Source of the DNA: Chloroflexota bacterium
Lineage (GTDB): Bacteria; Chloroflexota; Dehalococcoidia; Lucifugimonadales; Lucifugimonadaceae
NCBI GenBank assembly: GCA_002730555.1
Contig: PCAM01000021.1
Location: 1 to 64,000 of the forward strand
Direction: 5' to 3'
DNA length: 64,000 nucleotides
The position numbers were made by a program, and so were the translations under genes. Below the pieces are notes generated by a model. The model ran no database searches and was not told where the DNA came from. It saw nothing but the letters and a program-made list of their open reading frames with translations. Positions 1 to 8,658 of this stretch are shown here, piece by piece. How positions within the stretch are numbered: the first letter of the stretch is position 1; the number at the start of each line of letters is the position of its first letter.

Positions 1-2
1 AT

Positions 3-77
3 GGGGCTGTAGCTCAGTGGGAGAGCACCTGGTTTGCAACCAGGGGGTCGCGAGTTCAATCCTCGCCAGCTCCACCA
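3..77 (+). tRNA. tRNA-Ala (anticodon TGC), CCA encoded
   Basis: Cloverleaf: acceptor GGGGCTG/CAGCTCC with the G3:U70 wobble typical of tRNA-Ala, anticodon arm CTGGTTTGCAACCAG, T-loop GTTCAATCC, terminal ACCA. Confidence 0.97.
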
Positions 78-96
78 GAAAACCAATCGTAAATCC

Positions 97-129
97 GACC
101 TCGGAGCCTTGAACAGCCCGAGGTCTTTT
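97..129 (+). terminator. Rho-independent terminator downstream of tRNA-Ala
   Basis: Perfect 8-bp stem GACCTCGG/CCGAGGTC followed by TTTT. Confidence 0.85.
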
Positions 130-437
130 CGCGTTTGACAGCAGATTTGACAGCAACCCGGGCGCACTTCCGCTCAGCTCCGGTAGTCCGTCACCTTCCA
201 CAGCACCGCTAGTTCGCGTGTGTCCGGTAGCCGCCAGACAACTGTTCCAGACGGTGCAGTGACGCGCCGAGACCGCGCCACGTCTTCCAGACTCACGTCA
301 TGTTCGAGGACGGTGTGAACGATAAAGCATGCCGGTCGAGATATTGACGTTGGTAAGCCCGATGAAGCGTATGATCCCGCTTCAAGTCACAAATATGTCC
401 ACACTCAACATATCGCTATAACAAGAACTTCACAGAA

Positions 438-881
438 ATGGAGAGACAAATGGCAACGGCAGAACTAGTAGAACTAGGCATCATTAACATCAAGTTGGGC
501 GACTTCCTAGAGGTGGGCGACGGCCCTAAGGGTACCCGCCTCGTCGTGGAGGTTCGAGAAGCCTCCTTGGAGAGCGAACGAGTCAATGCCTCGTTGGCCA
601 CACGAGACGCCGCGGATTGGGGCACGGTTAGCGACAACGGGAAGCTCATGTCTCTGGACGTACGGTTCACATTGAAAACCGATGATGGCGAATTCATCTA
701 CGTCGAATACTGCGGGAGGGGCAGCCTTGAAACCGGTCTGATTGGTGCCGCACCCACTTTCCAGACTGGCAGCGAGAAATACAGCTGGCTCAACACCGTA
801 CAAGGCGCTATGGCAGGACAGGCAAATCTTGAAACGGGAGAACTCGTATACCGCCTGTATGAATTGAAGGTAACTGCTTAA
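438..881 (+). CDS. DUF3237 (UPF0311) domain-containing protein
   Basis: 147 aa ORF; 'GDGPKGTRLVVEV...G...LDVRFTLKTDDGEFIYVEYCGRG' pattern of the DUF3237 family. Confidence 0.75.
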   Translation: MERQMATAELVELGIINIKLGDFLEVGDGPKGTRLVVEVREASLESERVNASLATRDAADWGTVSDNGKLMSLDVRFTLKTDDGEFIYVEYCGRGSLETGLIGAAPTFQTGSEKYSWLNTVQGAMAGQANLETGELVYRLYELKVTA

Positions 882-1127
882 GAAATATGTAATTTCTAGT
901 TAAGATTTCGAACCCGAATTTCGACAGATCAATTGACCCGTATCTCATAACCTCCAGTTGAAATGTCGGGTGAATCGAAAACCGTTACGACAAATTCGCC
1001 TGAATGAGGTGCCACGAAATTGACCTGAGCATCGTGCAAACAGCGCAGCAGCGCACGAAAGTTCGGCGGCAGGACGTGCAGTAGTAGGCCGTCCTGCTGG
1101 CACTGATGTCCATCAAGAGACTCTGGG

Positions 1128-1436
1128 CTAACGGTGCCTCGGGTACGGGATAAGAAATCCGCTTCCATCCCGGTACTCGCCAACGATCAGCTTGTACATG
1201 AAGTACACGGTGTGGATAAGGTCCAGCAGAAGCAAGAGTATTCCTGACGCCATCAGAGCAGAAAAGCCATTTGCACTGGTGATGGCGATGACTCCAAGAA
1301 CCGACATCGACAGATCGAACACACCGTGGCCCCAGCGCCCCACGTAAAAATGGTGGATGCCGATCACGCCGAAGATGCCAGCCAACACTGCCGCGGTGAC
1401 ATAAGACTTGTCGGAGTATTCACGTTTGTCGGTCAT
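1128..1436 (-). CDS. TM2 domain membrane protein
   Basis: 'AGIFGVIGIHHFYVGRWGHGVFDL' TM2 motif; start chosen at MTDKREYS. Confidence 0.8.
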   Translation of the reverse strand: MTDKREYSDKSYVTAAVLAGIFGVIGIHHFYVGRWGHGVFDLSMSVLGVIAITSANGFSALMASGILLLLLDLIHTVYFMYKLIVGEYRDGSGFLIPYPRHR

Positions 1437-1471
1437 GCCCGTAGCTTCAGTAGCTAGCGATTCAAAAATCA

Positions 1472-1702
1472 TTAACTCGATTTGACTGGCAGGCCGTCTC
1501 CGTCGTTAAAGCTGCCGACGGCGATCCTGATCAAATCTATGAGTGTCCAGATCCCTAAACCACCTAACGTCAGGATCATAAAGATGCCAGAGATCGGCTT
1601 ACCAAGGTAGAAGCGGTGTACGCCGAGTCCCCCGAGGAGAATGCAAAGGAGGAGCGCCGGAACGAAGCCTTTTGGACTCACCTCGGCTGATGGTGTCGTC
1701 AT
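1472..1702 (-). CDS. TM2 domain membrane protein
   Basis: 'LLLCILLGGLGVHRFYLGKPISGIFMILTLGGLGIWTLIDLI' TM2 motif; start chosen at MTTPSAEV. Confidence 0.82.
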   Translation of the reverse strand: MTTPSAEVSPKGFVPALLLCILLGGLGVHRFYLGKPISGIFMILTLGGLGIWTLIDLIRIAVGSFNDGDGLPVKSS

Positions 1703-1869
1703 GTTCTCAATCCTCCGTGTCCATATCACGACCGATCCGAGCCGTCACGTTCGTGATAGCCAAATCGGAGGCCGTTGAGCCCAATATACATTGATCACCT
1801 TCCTTTTATGTAACGATTTCACTCCTGTATTCTGATTTCGTTGGACGCGTCGATAATTTGCACTGATCG

Positions 1870-2181
1870 CGCACACTTACCGGAAGTATCACGGAGCTGA
1901 AGAAAATAGCGACGATGGCGGAGGCGTACTACATTCCTATCTCGCCGCATGACGCCAGCGGACCCATCAATGTCATCGCCGGGGCGCAGGTGATGATCAC
2001 GGTGACCAATCACTACCGAGTTGAGACCAGCCGGGCAGATCTGAGCGCATATAACGCCTTCACCGACCACCCGATCGATCTCAGAGGCGACGCTATCCAC
2101 CTGTCAGATCGCCCGGGACTGGGCTTCGAGTTGGATCGTGAATACTTGACCGCCCACGCGCTGGATGGTTACGCGGGGTAA
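1870..2181 (+). pseudogene. C-terminal remnant of an enolase-superfamily (mandelate racemase / galactonate dehydratase-like) protein
   Basis: 'GSITELKKIATMAEAYYIPISPHDASGPINVIAGAQVMITVTNHYRVE...' matches the C-terminal barrel of this family; in-frame stop just upstream and no N-terminal catalytic part present. Confidence 0.75.
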
Positions 2182-2377
2182 AGCAAACTAAGACCCGGGC
2201 CTACCGCACGTTTGTTGCGCGGCATGGCGATGCCTGTGGGAAGCATGTAAATCGTAATGGGGAATACGATCCCAAATCTCACACGAAGAACGGGTCGCGT
2301 TATCCGGAACGGCAACGGCGGGTTAATTTATTTGATGTAGTGAAGTATCTAATTGAAGCCGAGGGTTAATAGTTTCA

Positions 2378-3757
2378 TCACCTGGAATAAAGCCTCGCTG
2401 AGTCGGTGAACTCGGTTACTTCGTCCGAGGATTTATTTAGGAACACCTCTGCTTTCAGCAATCCCGGTTCCAGCATCTCCAACAACACAGTTCCTGGGGT
2501 TCCTGGGAAAAGTTTCACCCCGAAGATCTCTCCTTCAACAGACGGTTCATTCCACCACTGGAGATTGGGCTTGGCAGGGATATATGCCATGTATTGCTTA
2601 ATCTCGTAACGAGCAGGGGCCAACCCAACCGCGGGGTTGGCAGGGTCGGCGTCCCCGAGCATCACGAAGTTATTGTCGTCAGTATCGAGATGCCCAACCG
2701 CGATTACCCAAACGGAAGGATCGATAGCGTTGGGTGCGATCGAAAGGTGTCCTTCCCAGTATTTCCGTTGGTTCACGCCGTTGTACCAGTCGGTATCCAA
2801 CTCGAACCAATTCCCGGGGAAAGCCCCCGGTATGTCGTAGTCAATTTTTCCAGCACGGGGCTCTGCGGTACGGATTGATTTTGCGAGTAAAGCCTCCCGA
2901 ATTCCCGATGGGAAATACGGAAACGGGTCGACCGTATGCACTTTCCATGGTTCGCGTTCGAAGTAGGCTGAGGGGTTAACGAACCCGGGTAAAGTGATCC
3001 AATGGTCGTAGACACCAAAATCTAATGGATGTTCCCCGATATACCCGATTATCTGCCCCGCTTTTACGGGAATCCCATCCCACGGTCCGGTTTGCCCTGC
3101 CTTGGTCGCATCCCATGCCGCTTCGATTTCTGGGATGACCGATGTCATCAAGTCCAGGTAACTGACGAATGTACAGGTGTGGCCGATGTCAACGCGCCAA
3201 TCACTTTTCTGAGCTTGGTTGGTTTCGGCACTGATGTCTCTGCGATGAATGTCGAAAATGTGTCCGTCTTGTATCGCTCTGACTTCATAAGCATCTCTAC
3301 CAAGAGATGGATCCTTAATGCCTATGTACATATGATCGACCGGCGTCACATGGCCCCCCACAACCAGTCCATATGGCTGGATGTGGCTAATGCTCTGGAG
3401 ATCCAGCGGTGAGTTAGCAAATTGCAGGCTACCCCCACCGGAACAATTCTGTGCCCAGACGGGGTATTTTGCATGCGCCGGAACGGACAAAGCAGACGAA
3501 ACCACGGATTCCTGCGGGCCGGTTGCCGTAGGATTGGCTGTGGCAGTCGAAGCTGCACTCGGCACCTGCTGGTGAGGTGTGACTGTCGGACCCGGAGCTA
3601 TCAACGGAGTTTGCGTTGGTTCACGTGCCGCTAGCTCCGCTGACACGCGCTCCGAGACTTCCGCTTCGACCGTTGCCTGAGGATCTGTTCGCCCACTACA
3701 GCCAACGCTCGCCACCAGGGCCAGCACGGCGAGGGCAGATAGGGTGAGTGACCTCAT
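2378..3757 (-). CDS. Secreted lipoprotein with possible M23-like (beta-barrel, 'GxPVKAGQIIGYIG') domain
   Basis: 459 aa; signal peptide and lipobox 'VASVGCSG', Thr/Pro-rich linker, then 'GGHVTPVDHMYIG...GIPVKAGQIIGYIGE'. Confidence 0.7.
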   Translation of the reverse strand: MRSLTLSALAVLALVASVGCSGRTDPQATVEAEVSERVSAELAAREPTQTPLIAPGPTVTPHQQVPSAASTATANPTATGPQESVVSSALSVPAHAKYPVWAQNCSGGGSLQFANSPLDLQSISHIQPYGLVVGGHVTPVDHMYIGIKDPSLGRDAYEVRAIQDGHIFDIHRRDISAETNQAQKSDWRVDIGHTCTFVSYLDLMTSVIPEIEAAWDATKAGQTGPWDGIPVKAGQIIGYIGEHPLDFGVYDHWITLPGFVNPSAYFEREPWKVHTVDPFPYFPSGIREALLAKSIRTAEPRAGKIDYDIPGAFPGNWFELDTDWYNGVNQRKYWEGHLSIAPNAIDPSVWVIAVGHLDTDDNNFVMLGDADPANPAVGLAPARYEIKQYMAYIPAKPNLQWWNEPSVEGEIFGVKLFPGTPGTVLLEMLEPGLLKAEVFLNKSSDEVTEFTDSARLYSR

Positions 3758-3972
3758 GCCGCGAACGATACTCCTTCAGATCACATGCGATTCCAAGTTG
3801 ACTGCCGAGAACAGTGGTGACTCACCCTTCAACATCTCCGCCCAGATGAGCCTGCCCTCGATGATCCCTCTCCACCCCTGATAAACAATATGGGCGAGTT
3901 GATCTCGGATTCTTCTCCTGACCCCCCCCCCGCCCGCGTCGCTATGATCTTGACGCACTTCGCGCGTTCGCG

Positions 3973-5196
3973 ATGTTACTCGGCATCGTCTTGCATGCGG
4001 CCATTCCATTTATACCGTACTGGCAGGACGGGGATATGGGCGGTGGATTGCTCTCCGGGATCTTTGAATTTATTCATGGTTTCCGGATGCCTCTTTTCTT
4101 TATTCTCAGCGGCTATTTCACGACCATGCTCTGGCGAGGACGGGGACTGGAGTCGCTCATAATTCACCGACTACGCCGTGTCGGCCTGCCGCTGCTCATC
4201 GGTCTGTTCACAATCCTTCCGGCTATGTGGTTCGGATGGGGTCTTGGATGGGTAATCTATGAGGCGGGTGTCCCTGATAAAACCGAAGTCCGAGTCAAAG
4301 AAACCATTGGTATCTATGATCAGAACCTCGGCCACGTCAGTGAGGCCGATGGGAAACAGTCAGATACTGATAAACCAGCCAAGGGGGGGCCGTCCGCTGA
4401 GGACAATCCGGAAGATGAACTCGACTTCGCCCATATGTGGTTTCTCTGGTTCCTAATCTGGTTGGTAGCCGGATTTTCGATCATAGCCAGGCTAATAACG
4501 TGGATCGCCATCAAAATACGCAGAATTCGACCCGTGCCATCCCGGGTCTGCACGCTGGCCCTTGTCACGCTCCCTTTCCTATCCATTTTCCCCCAGGTCT
4601 TGATGGTTGGAGACGTATTTGGCCCTGACACATCTTCGAGCTTCCAGCCCAACTTCATCGTTCTCGGTTACTACGGCTGTTTCTTCGGCTTCGGTGCCCT
4701 GGCCTACGATCGTCAACAAAAGGATGGTCAGGGGTTGATTGACTCGGTTGGAACCGGTTGGGCAGCTCAATTACTACTCGCATCTGTGGTGTTATTCCCA
4801 GTGGGGCGAGTACTAATTGATGACTCTTGGGTCGTGTCCTCTCTACTTCAAGTTACATTCGCCTGGACAATGAGCTTCGGACTGATCGGCCTGTTCCTTC
4901 GCTACCTTTCGACTCCCCGTTTCGAAGTGAGATGGATATCTGATGCCTCCTACTGGAAGTACCTTATGCACCTGCCGTTCATCGGCCTCGGCCAGGGAAT
5001 TGCCAGCCACTTGCTGCTAAACGCGCTTGTCAACTTCACATTAATAGTTGTCGCAGTAACGTCTGTGATGTTGATCTCTTACCGACACCTTGTTCGCTAC
5101 ACGCTTGTTGGCAAGCTCCTTAACGGTTCCCGCACTCGAGACCAAGATATTGCCATTCGCAGGGATATCGATCTCGCCCGGCTGACGAAAGGATGA
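3973..5196 (+). CDS. Acyltransferase 3 family membrane protein (OpgC/MdoC-like); true N-terminus lies upstream across a poly-C tract
   Basis: 'RRYDLDALRAFAMLLGIVLHAAIPFI...FIHGFRMPLFFILSGYF' hallmark of acyltransferase 3; reading extends upstream of the ATG into a C(10) run (see findings). Confidence 0.85.
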   Translation: MLLGIVLHAAIPFIPYWQDGDMGGGLLSGIFEFIHGFRMPLFFILSGYFTTMLWRGRGLESLIIHRLRRVGLPLLIGLFTILPAMWFGWGLGWVIYEAGVPDKTEVRVKETIGIYDQNLGHVSEADGKQSDTDKPAKGGPSAEDNPEDELDFAHMWFLWFLIWLVAGFSIIARLITWIAIKIRRIRPVPSRVCTLALVTLPFLSIFPQVLMVGDVFGPDTSSSFQPNFIVLGYYGCFFGFGALAYDRQQKDGQGLIDSVGTGWAAQLLLASVVLFPVGRVLIDDSWVVSSLLQVTFAWTMSFGLIGLFLRYLSTPRFEVRWISDASYWKYLMHLPFIGLGQGIASHLLLNALVNFTLIVVAVTSVMLISYRHLVRYTLVGKLLNGSRTRDQDIAIRRDIDLARLTKG

Positions 5197-5590
5197 CACG
5201 GGAACAACCCATTTACGGACTACCGGAGATGAACTGCTAACAGAAAAGTCATCCGCCGTTTGCCCGGGCATTTAGCTTGACCCCAGATCAGGGCGTTATC
5301 GGCGTGAATCGGCGTGATCGGCGCAGACTTCACGGCGACGAATGACACCGCTAATTGGTCCAAGCTGGACATCGGTAGCTGTCCCTCTAGGGCGGCCGCG
5401 TACGAAGGCTACGCCTCCGGGCTGATCGTAACCTTGAAGGGTTGGGGAGTGTCGGCGGGACACGGCTGTGTGTTTCGCCGGAGACGCCGCGACTTGAGGC
5501 GCAATGTGCCCCCCCGTTTGATAATCAACGGCCAGGTTCTCGCACCTTTCTGGGGAGAGATTCTGGAGGCTGCGACCCTATACTCGCTGC

Positions 5591-6937
5591 ATGCGCCAAA
5601 TACCGGCGGTCGACGCCCTCCGAAACCCGGTCTTCCGCCGGCTCTGGTTCGTCACGATGATCGGTGGATTCAGCGTTGGCGCCACTCTGACGACCCTGGG
5701 CTGGGCGGTCGTTGAAGAGTCCGGGTCGCCTCTGCTCGTCTCGCTCGTGCTGGTGAGTTTCCTGGCGCCCCAGATGTTCGCTGGCCCCATCGGGGGCGTA
5801 CTTGCGGACAGGTACGACCGGGCACGACTGATACGGCTCGGAATCTCGGGACGGATGATTCTTGCGCTGGTGATGGCCGGGTCACTGTTTCTGTTTCCAC
5901 ACGAGCTGACCCCGTTGTTCGTGATTAACGCCGCCCGTTCGGTGACATCCGGCGCCACCATACCGTCGCGACGGGCGTTCATGGCCGACATCGTGTCGCC
6001 ACACCAGTTGGCGAATGCTCTGGCACTGGACGAGTTTGCCCTCACGATGGTGTTCATCACCGGGCCCGTGGTCACCGGATCTTTGCTCGTGTTGATCGAA
6101 CCGGAGGCGATATTTCTCCTGCTGGCCGCCGTCTCGTTGATTGGCGTAGCACTGGTGCCGAACGGCCCCGAACGCTCCCGGCCGGAGGTCAGGCCAGAAA
6201 CCATGAGCGCTTCGGCCGAACGGACGTCTTTCTTTCGCGATCTGGTTGATGGGATTGGCTACATCCTCCGCAGCCGGTTGCTGCTTGGCATCAGCGCGAT
6301 CACCCTCACCGCGGAGATGCTGGCGTTTAACTACATGACCCTTGTGCCGGTGTTCGCCAGGGACGTCTTCGATGGTGGATCGGGATTGCTTGGTGTTCTC
6401 AATGGAACGATGCCGGCCGGAGAACTCGTTGGCGCCGGATTCATGGCCGCGTTTGCGGCTAGGGTCGCCAGACCGGGACGACTGATGGCGATCGGCATAG
6501 TCGGCACCTTCGCCGCCGGCATCCCGCTCGGCGCGTCATCCTGGTTGCCGGCGACATTCGTGTTCCTCATGCTGATCGGGGGATTCGCCCAGATGTTCTT
6601 CGTGATGACATCAATGTTGTTGCTCAGGGAGACGCCGCCGGAAGCGCGAGCGAGGGTGCTGGGGTTACAGCAAGTGACGTGGGGCGCGGGCGCTCTCGGC
6701 GGCCTGATGTCCGGCGCAATCGCTTCGGCAACCAGTCCGCATATGGGAATCGTGATTCCCTCCAGCGTCGGACTGGCGATCGTCGTGATCATCGTTGTCA
6801 TATCGCCTGAACTCCGGCGTGGCGGCCTGGCTACTGGTGTTGCGCGCCCGCATCCAGCGCGTAAATCCCCGGAAGTCCGCGGTACTGTTGGTCGTAGTCG
6901 AGGCCGTACCCGACGACGAAGTGCCCGGAGAAGGTGA
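5591..6937 (+). CDS. MFS transporter (EntS-like)
   Basis: 448 aa; 'FRRLWFVTMIGGFSVGATL...GGVLADRYDRARLIRLG' MFS motif A, multiple TM segments. Confidence 0.85.
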   Translation: MRQIPAVDALRNPVFRRLWFVTMIGGFSVGATLTTLGWAVVEESGSPLLVSLVLVSFLAPQMFAGPIGGVLADRYDRARLIRLGISGRMILALVMAGSLFLFPHELTPLFVINAARSVTSGATIPSRRAFMADIVSPHQLANALALDEFALTMVFITGPVVTGSLLVLIEPEAIFLLLAAVSLIGVALVPNGPERSRPEVRPETMSASAERTSFFRDLVDGIGYILRSRLLLGISAITLTAEMLAFNYMTLVPVFARDVFDGGSGLLGVLNGTMPAGELVGAGFMAAFAARVARPGRLMAIGIVGTFAAGIPLGASSWLPATFVFLMLIGGFAQMFFVMTSMLLLRETPPEARARVLGLQQVTWGAGALGGLMSGAIASATSPHMGIVIPSSVGLAIVVIIVVISPELRRGGLATGVARPHPARKSPEVRGTVGRSRGRTRRRSARRR

Positions 6938-7403
6938 AGCCGGCGTAGTCCGCCTTGACGTCCACCACCCGCCGCTCGGGACGGTCGAGCAGGGTGCAGA
7001 CGGTCAGTGACGACGGACGCTTGCGTCGAAGGTGCCGGAGCGCAGCGCTTGTGGTGAGGCCGGTGTCCAGGATGTCCTCGATCAGGATGACCGGACGGCC
7101 CTCGATAGCCTCTCGTTCCGGACTGGAGGAAATTCTCACCCGGCCGGAACTTGCGGTACCCGCGTCGTAACTCGATAACCTCATGAATTCGATCTCGACC
7201 GGCGTCTGGATCGCCCGCACGAGATCGGCGAGGAAGATAAACGCCCCTTTGAGAGCGCCGACGAGAACCGGAGGGTTCGACACGTAATCCTGGTCGATCT
7301 CGGCGGCGAGGTCGGCGACGCGTTTGGCGATCTGTTCCGGCGTCCACAGGGGTGTAAGTACGGGACGAGCCGGTAAAGAGACGGGGTGTGAGTTGCTCGG
7401 CAT
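6831..7403 (-). CDS. hpt: Hypoxanthine phosphoribosyltransferase
   Basis: 190 aa; PRPP motif 'VILIEDILDTGLTTSAAL', 'VGALKGAFIFLADLVRAI', 'FVVGYGLDYDQQYRGLPGIYAL'. Confidence 0.93.
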   Translation of the reverse strand: MPSNSHPVSLPARPVLTPLWTPEQIAKRVADLAAEIDQDYVSNPPVLVGALKGAFIFLADLVRAIQTPVEIEFMRLSSYDAGTASSGRVRISSSPEREAIEGRPVILIEDILDTGLTTSAALRHLRRKRPSSLTVCTLLDRPERRVVDVKADYAGFTFSGHFVVGYGLDYDQQYRGLPGIYALDAGAQHQ

Positions 7404-7668
7404 TGTCCGTCCGATTCTTGGGTTTAATTTTTGCTGAACCTGGTGACGAACGCGGAAAGCGGGGACTAGCCCTCCAACCGTGGTCGAACGCCGTGCCGAA
7501 ATGACCGGCTTGGGTTAACGTTGACTACCTTACCGACAGAAGACCGGACTGACGACGAGAACGATAGCCCCGTCAAGCCTGATAGCCGAATCCTGAATCA
7601 AGTTCAAGATGACATCAGTCATCTTCGGGATGGGGGTGACCGGACCCCGTAGGTCCCCAAGGAGAAAT

Positions 7669-8403
7669 ATGGTCCAGACGCACGATATCGAACGTCCATC
7701 GAAAGCGCTGGTGGAGGGGCTGTCGAAGATCGGCAGTGCGACGGCCACCGGCGAACTGAACCGGCTCGGGGTAAAAGACGCCCAGATCCTTGGCCCGCTC
7801 CCGTACACGCCTGGAAAGTCGATCTGCGGCCCGGCGATCACGCTGCAGTACATGCCGATGCGGGAGGACCTGTACCCGCAGGAGGAGTACCGGGACCCGG
7901 AAAAGCAGTTGCACCGCCATGCGCTCTATCACACGCAGCCCGGAGACGTGGTAGTCGTTGACGCACGCGGGGACATGTCGAGCGGTGTCTTTGGATCGAT
8001 GATGCTGACCTACTTCCAGGGACGGGGTGGCGGCGGGATTGTGATCGATGGCGTCATCCGTGACGTTGAGGAAGCGGCCAAACTTGATATCGGCATGTGG
8101 TTGCGCGGGGTATCCCCAAACCATCACACGCAGACGAACATCATGCCGTTCGCAGTGAACGAGCCCATCGCATGTGGTGGAACGCTGGTAGTGCCGGGCG
8201 ACATCGTGATCGCAGACGACGACGGCGCCGTGAATGTGCCGATTGCGTTGGCTCCTCAACTTCTGGAGAAGGCATCCGATCACGTGGAGTGGGAAGAGTT
8301 CACCCGCATCCGATTGTTTGAGGGCGGCGACCTCCGGAAGTACTACCCGCTTCGTGACGATGCCCGGGCCGAGTACGAGGAGTGGAAGAAAACGCAAGGT
8401 TAG
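7669..8403 (+). CDS. RraA-like / HMG-aldolase-superfamily protein
   Basis: 'CGPAITLQ...PGDVVVVDARGD...GGGGIVIDGVIRDVEEA' RraA-like signature; GGAG ribosome-binding site upstream of ATG 7669. Confidence 0.85.
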   Translation: MVQTHDIERPSKALVEGLSKIGSATATGELNRLGVKDAQILGPLPYTPGKSICGPAITLQYMPMREDLYPQEEYRDPEKQLHRHALYHTQPGDVVVVDARGDMSSGVFGSMMLTYFQGRGGGGIVIDGVIRDVEEAAKLDIGMWLRGVSPNHHTQTNIMPFAVNEPIACGGTLVVPGDIVIADDDGAVNVPIALAPQLLEKASDHVEWEEFTRIRLFEGGDLRKYYPLRDDARAEYEEWKKTQG

Positions 8404-8658
8404 CCCGACAGGTCCGGGGTGGCGTCGCCGCGGTTACGGGCCAGAATCGTCACCGTACGCGGCTTTTCACGGATGTTTACGGTGTCGCTTCGGTGGTACG
8501 CTAAACGCGACGAAATTCGTCGGGCCCACGCTCCACGCACTGTCGAGCACCTGACTTGAGCAAGTGACACACGGTCCGGAGCGCGGAATTCGACCGCTGG
8601 TTCCGGGCCTTCTCGCGTTTCCGGGATCACATATCCGTCCCGGCGCAACAGAGGCAAA

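Noticed and set aside
400-430. Near-match to the 29-bp operator (AACATATCGCTATAAC) upstream of the DUF3237 gene
   Set aside because: Lacks the properly spaced TTGAC element and the TTATAT arm of the inverted repeat; similarity limited to about 13 nt, so not counted in the regulon.
5290-5330. ATCGGCGTGA direct repeats (gttatcggcgtgaatcggcgtgatcggcgc)
   Set aside because: Only two to three short imperfect units, not a CRISPR or functional array; likely local slippage.
5314-5715. 133-aa ORF overlapping the start of the MFS transporter
   Set aside because: Different frame from the convincing MFS gene, no motif; probably chance ORF.
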